64,000 nucleotides of DNA from Temnopleurus reevesii (taxonomy: Eukaryota > Echinodermata > Echinoidea > Temnopleuroida > Temnopleuridae): positions 23,147-87,146 of the forward strand of contig BQKZ01002270.1 of the NCBI GenBank assembly GCA_036244855.1, given 5' to 3'. The notes beneath the pieces were generated by a model. It was not told the origin of the DNA. It made no database searches and saw only the letters and a program-made list of their open reading frames with translations. Each line of letters opens with the position of its first letter. Positions within the stretch are counted from its first letter, which is position 1. Of this stretch, positions 57,679-64,000 are shown piece after piece. A program made the position numbers and the translations under genes.

Positions 57679-59428
57679 ATCACATTTTAACTATTTTATA
57701 CTAAAACTTATATTTGTGAGGTCAGCCTTATATAAGGATCTTTTTCCTTCCTGGTCTGCAGCCTTACTCATGCAATATATATTTTCTTGTCATTTGTAAT
57801 TTTATGAATTCTGTTTGATGTCACTTGTAATGTTATACATTGTATTTTTTATTGCTGAGTAAAAATAAACTATTGAACTTCTAAAAATGTAGTCCTCTAT
57901 GGATGATAAACAGCATGAACATGTAAAATTATTTTGATAAATCAGAATGCAGAGAACTGTTATAGTGTAAATTCAATGGTGAGTGAGGATAGTTTTGATG
58001 CATAAGTCAAAACACAACATGGTTACAATATTCAAATCTGTGGCAAAGCGCAAACTTGGTATGAAATCCGAATCCATAGAAACCGTAGTATAATGAGGTA
58101 TTACCATAACAAAGGCCTAACTAAGATTCAGGTTAATTTGGATGATTTGTTCCATATTTCTCAGTGTAGACTACCATTCAACAAAACAGTCTTATCAGTC
58201 AGCAGATGATGTCCGAGATTATTGCATGTGAGGGTTCAAATTTATTTACCATCTGTAGATATTAATATCGCTGTTAAAGCATGGACTTTTTGGTTCTATG
58301 TACATAAAGTACACATGGTATACTCTAATAATTGTTACTATTTAGCATTCTATTGAAATATTTGTAAGTTAATTTTGATAATTTGTTTCATATTTCTCAC
58401 TGTTGGCTACCATTCGACAAAACAGTCTTATCAGTCATCAGATGATGTCCAAGATTATTAGCCATTAAGGTTCAAATCTCTTTACCATCTGCAGATATTA
58501 GAATGGCTGTATAAGAATGGACCCTATTGGTTCTATGCATAAGTACACAGGGTATGCTCTAGTATATTGGTACCATTTATCATTCATTTGAAATATTTGT
58601 AGATCAATTATGATGATTTGTTTCATATTTCTCACTGTGGCACCCTTACAGAAATATTTACTTCACATCACTGGTTCCATTCAACAAAACAGTTTTATCA
58701 GTCAGCATATGATGTCCAAGATTATTACCTGTTAGGGTTCAAATTCAAATCTCTTTACGATCTGTAAGTATTAAAATGGCTAAACAAGAATGAACCCTAT
58801 TTTGCAAAGTACACATGGTATACACAAGTATATTGTTACCATTTATCATTCATTTAAAATATTTGTAGGTTAATTAGGATGATTTTTCTTTATATCTCTC
58901 ACTGTAGGATAATGCACATATGTATTTATTCACATCACTGGTTCCATTCAACAAAACAGTCTTATCAGTCAGCAGATGAAGTCCAAGATTATTACCCGTT
59001 AGGGTTCAAATTCAAATTTCTCTACCATCTGCAGACCTGTATTAAATTGGCTGTATAAGAATGGACCCTATTGGTTCTATGTAAATAAAGTGCACATGGT
59101 ATACTCTAATAATTGTTAACATTTAGCATTCTATTGAAATCGTTGTAGGTTAATTTGGATGATTAGTTTCATATTTCTCACTGTAAGCTACCATTCAACA
59201 GTCTTATCAGTCAGCAGATGATGTCCAAGATTATTACATATGAGGGTTCAAATTCAAATTTCTTTACCATCTGTAAGTATTAAAATGGCTCAACAGGAAT
59301 GGAACGTATTTGGTTATATGCATAAGTACACAGAGTTGCTCTAGTATATTGATACCATTTCTCATTCATTTGAAATATTGGCAGATCAATTATGATGATT
59401 TGTTTCATATTTCTAACTGCAGCCCCCC
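57679..59428. repeat. 1.75-kb direct duplication, copy 2 (assembly-type)
   Basis: See 54205-55954. This copy continues past the C-run (about 59423-59437) into unique flank. Confidence 0.93.
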
Positions 59429-59699
59429 CCCCCCCCCAAGAAATATTTATTCATACCACAGTTCCATTCAACAAAACAGTCTTATCAGTCAGCAGATGAT
59501 GTCCAAGATTATCACCAGTTAGGGTTCTTAATTTAAATTTCTTCACCATCTGTGGTGTATATGGCTGTACAAGCATACCCTGTGTACATAGCGCAGACAG
59601 GTAATCGTTGTTGAGGGTCTTTAAGTGCAGGCTGTGTAAGCCATGATATATGAACTTTGGCCATATAAATATGAAAGCAAGTTCAAACAAACATAAAAT

Positions 59700-62440
59700 G
59701 CTAATGATTATGAAAAGTTTGAATATATGTGTGTCAGATATTAAGCTTATAAAAGCTACCCATTTACATAATCAATTTTGAAAATATATAACTGGATGAT
59801 GAATAGTAAAAGGGGAAAACATTTAATGATTGTTTTCAATGAAATACTATAGTTTGGAAAAAAGGATATTTATGATCGCTTATCTGTACTTTGTCAAAAC
59901 CTGCAGTCATTAAGGCGAAAATTGTGGTATTTAAAAGTACTTTTGTTAGAAATGTTGCTACATTACTGGGCATTAATTGCTAAATATACAATCCTAAAGT
60001 AAAGGAGCAAAAGTAATCAATGAAAATTGACGAATGAAATGGAATATCAGTAAAAAATGATGTTCAATTTATACCATATTTGAACAACCTTCACTGCTGA
60101 GTATATGGCCATTGCTTATAGCTTTAGCCTGGCTTTACTTGGTTCAACATATTTGCCCAGTCAATAGGAACAAGTGCACACCTATAATTGAACAACTATC
60201 AGGTAGTCTTATTTACTCCAAACGCCAAACTACAATGGCTTCCACCTAAATTAAAATATTGTGGCTCTCACAAAAAAGCTTATGACTTGTTAAGTCTTCT
60301 TTTTTTTGCTTATCATCTATCCTCAGCCCCCCGGGGGCGCCAAATTTGAGGTGAAGACCTTTTTTTGCTTGTCAGTTCAGCCGGGAGGGGGCGTCAAATT
60401 TGTGCTCAGGTCACATAGGTGGTCAAGTAAATACACAAAAAATATCTTGCAATAAAATATGCTACATTTGGGATTGTAACATTTTTTACTACCTCTCCTG
60501 ATCTTATGCTGATATTCATTTTTTTCCTCAATATTCCCTTCATATCATAAACATTTTCAACACATCATGCAATTCTTTTTTTTCGAAACTATAAAGTTTT
60601 TTTTTAATAAACTGTGTATAAAAAAAAATCAAATTCATCAATTCAATTACGAAGATCGACCCAGTAAGCGTGTCTTCAAATATGAAGTAAACCAATTTCT
60701 TCAATTTTGGTATGACTGATTCAGTAACTATTATTACAATTTATGAAATACTATCAAAATCTCCATCATCATCAGAATTCTGACTTGTGAGAGTTTGAAG
60801 AAGAAGACTACACATACCGAATGAGGACATTTGAAAATGCAATTATTGACTTGTCAATGAATGGGTTGATAGGTAAATATTACAAGGAGATGCTTGCCAG
60901 CCTTTATCATGAACAAGATTTAGCCTATATAAATCTGAATGTCTTCTTTAAAGAGATGTACATGTATGTCTTGTTGTACTCCTGCAAATGAAAAAGCATG
61001 ATGAGACTTATCAACTATTTTGACCTAGATTTTAACATGAAAATATTGAGGTAAATATCACAAGGAGAAGCTTGGCTAGACATGAACAAGATTTAGCATA
61101 GATCAATTTGAGTGTCCTGGTATACAACATGCCTTGTCCATATTATTCCGATTATACCGCGAGTTATAAACAACATTTTGTGCTCTTAGAAACATCCATA
61201 TTGAGCACCTAATAAATGTTATGTATTATCAGTATTATTGTTATTAACATTTTGGCTTATAAATCTAAGTATCTGATCATCTTAGCAGAGACTTGTATCT
61301 ATGCTCGTAAATCATAAATATGACTTGGCCTATACAAATCAATATGTCCTGTTACTTGAGACTCTTGTTAAATCAATTTCTGCAATGTCCAATCAAGTAT
61401 GAAATTGACTCCATAGAAATCTTAGTTTTGTTTACCTTGACGCTTATAATGTCTATGCCTGCAAAGCAAAAAGGGGATTTAGCCTACACAGGGATGAGCC
61501 TATATAAATCTGTATAATTATCTTGTTATATATCAATCTGAGTGTCTTATCATCTATTATCTAAATCCAAGTGGGTTTGGTCTATATAAATCAATACATC
61601 CTGCTTGTTCTACTAGAGCACTGGGTTTGTTGAATAGCCTTCTATGCAATTACCAGGATTAAGATTAAGCTTACCCAAATCTGAATATCTCGTTAAATGA
61701 GGCATGGATTCTACATGGGATTATCGGGGATCATCAACTAAACAATTGGCGCATAATCCCTTTGTTACAAGGAGACAATCAATGGATCTACCATAGATAT
61801 GAACTTCTTTTAAATATAACAAGGATTGCTCTTGACCAGGATGCTTGTAAAAAAACAGTAATTGCTCTGGAAATTATAATTCAACAAGATAACAATGGTG
61901 ACATAGGTGATGAAAAACAATTCACAAACAAGTATTCTGACTAATGTTTTCAATCACTAAATCACATAAAAGCAACAATTTAGTCTGAACACACATAAAA
62001 CTCAAGTGCTGATTTTAGCCCAAAACTGCTCCCACACAGTGACCATATAAATAGGTCAGGTGATTGCTTGGATTGCACTAAAATAAGTAACCAACACCTA
62101 CTTCAAACACTTTATAGGTGCTTTTTAAACCTTAAAACTGCTCTTTTAGGGTCACATCAACTCATATTCCACTTTCTGAAATACTGCACATTATAAAAAG
62201 CAATGGGGTGATGATAACTTTGTCATCTCTTATGATATTGATGAATTCTAGATGCAGAAAGAAAGGGGTAGTTGGGAAAAAGCTGAGGTTTTAGGCAGTT
62301 TAGCTATTAAACCAATAGACCAGTTTTGGGAGGAGGGCACATCAGATATTTAACCAGTTTGTGAGCTGCAGTAAAATTATTACCATAATGCAGTTTTTCA
62401 ATGGTAAACTAGAGCAAATTCATAGTTTGTTTGAACGAAA
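59700..62440. other. No recognisable gene; weak repeats
   Basis: A GC-rich pair of about 55-base units (CCCCGGGGGCGCCAAATTTG and CCGGGAGGGGGCGTCAAATT) lies at 60322-60402. A degenerate series of TATATAAATC-TGAATGTC phrases runs from about 60925 to 61690. No convincing exons were seen. Confidence 0.5.
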
Positions 62441-62479
62441 TTGACCTAGAAATGGCTTAATTATCGCAAAATAAAAAAT

Positions 62480-62680
62480 GATGCTGCGGTCGTTCTCCCT
62501 TACACAACATGCTTCACATACAAAATGAACGCGAACTCACACACCGCAGACAGTACCACCGAACGCTCTGCTCATTTCGAGCCGACGCTTCCCCGTGCGA
62601 AAGCACTTAGCACACCATTTGGCTGATTGACATGTTCAGCTCGTTTAACATCACTTTCTGCATCCCGACCATTACGAATC
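62480..62680 (-). promoter_or_regulatory. Isolated CpG-rich patch (possible promoter or 5'UTR exon)
   Basis: In an AT-rich background, about 150 bases hold many CpGs (CTGCGGTCG, GAACGCGAAC, CACCGAACGC, GAGCCGACGC, CCCCGTGCG). Such patches often mark 5'UTR exons or promoters. No TATA box or open frame was tied to it, and which gene it would serve is unknown. Confidence 0.3.
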
Positions 62681-63249
62681 TATACCTTTAAAGGGTTGTC
62701 AAAGCAGGCTAGGTCATTCCTCGTTCAGATAAAAACCCATTTAATATATTGACATTGTGAATATGAGCACAAGAATGTGAAGTGCATACAACAGTCACAC
62801 AGGTGCTAAATGACCTCTAGCTTATCTCCCAAACCTGACAAACTAAACTAACATTAGTTCCTGATAGGTCACAAGGGAACAACAATAGAGCAAACATTTT
62901 GAGATTGATAAAGTTTCTCTTCAATAATTTATGAAGTTATATGTTTATTGTTGTTTGGGATATTTTTCTATCACTTTGAGATCGAGCATGAACAATTAAT
63001 ACCTATCTAGCTGAAGTAATATTACATAGCTCTAGAATAATGTTACACAGGAATCTATTAATTTGAATGGTTTGACATAATGAAAAGAAACATTAGAAGT
63101 TCTTTTACTAACGGAAAAAATATTATGTTGACAAATTCAATAATGTGAATGATACAGGACTTTTCTCATTCTCACCCACACACATGTAGCTTGCAAATTT
63201 TTGGTGACTTTATTTTTCATAACTTTGTTGTGAATAAGATGACTGTCTA

Positions 63250-63640
63250 TGTAGTCATCATGATGAGCTGGATTGCGTTTTCATAAGGTTTGTTCTTAAT
63301 GAGAAGTGATATACTACTGTGAAAAGCCACTGAAAACTTTGTTTTTGATTGGCCAAGAACACATTCATGCATGATGCAGAAATTATGCATTTTGGGTCTG
63401 AAAGTTTGAGGTCTAGCTAGACCATGGGCCCTGTTTGATGAATATGTCAGTCGTAACAAGAAACAATCCACTGAAATAAGCCACTGAAAACATTCAAGCG
63501 TGATGCAGAAATTACGCATTTTGGGTTTCAAAGTTTGAGTTAATCCCCATGGGCCTCGTTTCACAAATGTGTTAATTTTAGGAATAAAAAACAATCTACT
63601 GAAATAAGCCACTGGAAACCACATACTGGTCAAGCAGGGG
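63250..63640. repeat. Tandem repeat, ~120-base unit, 2.5 copies
   Basis: CCACTGAAAAC-TT, ATGATGCAGAAATTATGCATTTTGGGT, AAAGTTTGAG and ATGGGCC-GTTT recur in order. The minus strand happens to stay open across the copies, giving a repeated peptide with P-K-M-x-N-F-C-I. Repeat-derived, not a supported gene. Confidence 0.75.
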
Positions 63641-64000
63641 TCAAGAGCAGATTGAATGCATAAATCTTGTACTATATTATAAGCTAATATTTTGAACCAA
63701 GTTGACGCATTGGCGTGTCGTTAATTTCACATTTTTGGCAGTGTTTGTACACAAATGAATGTGCATCATATAGAGTAGAAATTTTTGCGAGGCTAAAACC
63801 ATGAAATTAGCAAAAATAAAACCACTGCGAAAATTTCAGCTTATTCAGTATTTGGAAGAAACCACTATAGCCCAGAAGGTCTTCCATTCTGTAACACATG
63901 ACAATACAGTGTAGGATGACTGACCAATCAGGAAAGAGCGATGGATCGGTGTGATCTATTTCAGCTGTCTGTTATTTTAAGATTCTTCTTCTTCTTCTGT
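63641..64000. other. No recognisable feature
   Basis: AT-rich sequence to the window edge. Confidence 0.5.

Larger units (their letters stand above)
54640..59560 (+). repeat. Tandem array, ~245-base unit (three assembled blocks)
   Basis: The unit contains TTTCATATTTCTCACTGTAG, CAACAAAACAGTCTTATCAG, GATGATGTCCAAGATTATTA, CTTTACCATCTGTAAGTATT or TGTAGATATT, and TATACTCTAATAATTGTTA. Core copies lie near 54713, 54951, 55216, 55480 and 55725; then 56170, 56440, 56690 and 56950; then 58187, 58424, 58690, 58955, 59200 and 59480. The first and third blocks are the same sequence; the middle block is a diverged allele-like version with a different unit count. No unit keeps an open frame consistently. 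Confidence 0.85.

Noticed and set aside
54640..59560. Tandem units read as repeated protein-coding exons (Y-H-S-T-K-Q-S-Y-Q-S-A-D-D-V frame)
   Set aside because: Several units have in-frame stops (for example TAT TGC ATG TGA near 54747 and TAT TAG near 54983), so a coding array is not supported.
63247..63633. 128-codon minus-strand open frame
   Set aside because: It runs across a 120-base tandem repeat and has an internal peptide repeat with no family resemblance.

Overview
The window reads as an AT-rich, intron-rich animal nuclear genome, most likely an echinoderm and probably a sea urchin. This is inferred from large introns with short exons, very abundant small palindromic MITEs, a tRNA-derived SINE, and a dispersed repeat with a GTCC-rich tract, a type I associate with marine invertebrates. 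Two haplotypes also seem to have been merged in the assembly. No organism label is available to me, so this is inference.

Only one protein-coding gene can be recognised. It lies on the minus strand and encodes a PHLDB/LL5-family protein (pleckstrin homology-like domain family B; cortical microtubule-capture and basement-membrane adhesion scaffold). In reading order its coding exons are 29344-29225 (probable start codon), 27600-27477 (FHA domain part 1), 13241-13115 (FHA part 2, cut off by a single-N contig join), 12395-10597 (FHA end, long Ser/Thr-rich linker, first coiled coil) and 8852-8721 (second coiled-coil segment, less certain). Splice phases agree wherever both ends of an intron can be read. 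The C-terminal PH domain is not seen and probably lies beyond position 1. A 66-base second copy of the first coding exon's 3' end (29120-29055) has an intact donor, and its last 21 codons differ from the parent only by a few synonymous changes within the 17-codon core. It is the most interesting signal in the window.

The rest is non-coding: introns of this gene below 29.2 kb, and 5' flank, upstream intron or intergenic DNA from 29.3 to 64 kb. It is packed with mid-length tandem arrays (about 100-250 base periods at 4.1-5.4, 7.0-7.6, 16.9-17.9, 22.4-24.8, 34.0-34.3, 35.6-36.1, 36.8-37.1, 37.4-38.1 and 54.6-59.6 kb), at least five MITE families, non-LTR retroposon 3' ends, a SINE and a probable Crypton fragment.

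Assembly quality matters here. Single N characters at 13114, 14470, 43803, 52187 and 55955, and N gaps at 45654-46556 and 57152-57678, sit at points where the sequence goes back and re-reads an earlier stretch. The large direct duplications at 13.2/14.5, 41.9/43.8, 51.8/52.3 and 54.2/57.7 kb are therefore best read as uncollapsed haplotypes. Nothing seen supports a bacterial-type operon, a CRISPR array or a complete autonomous mobile element.
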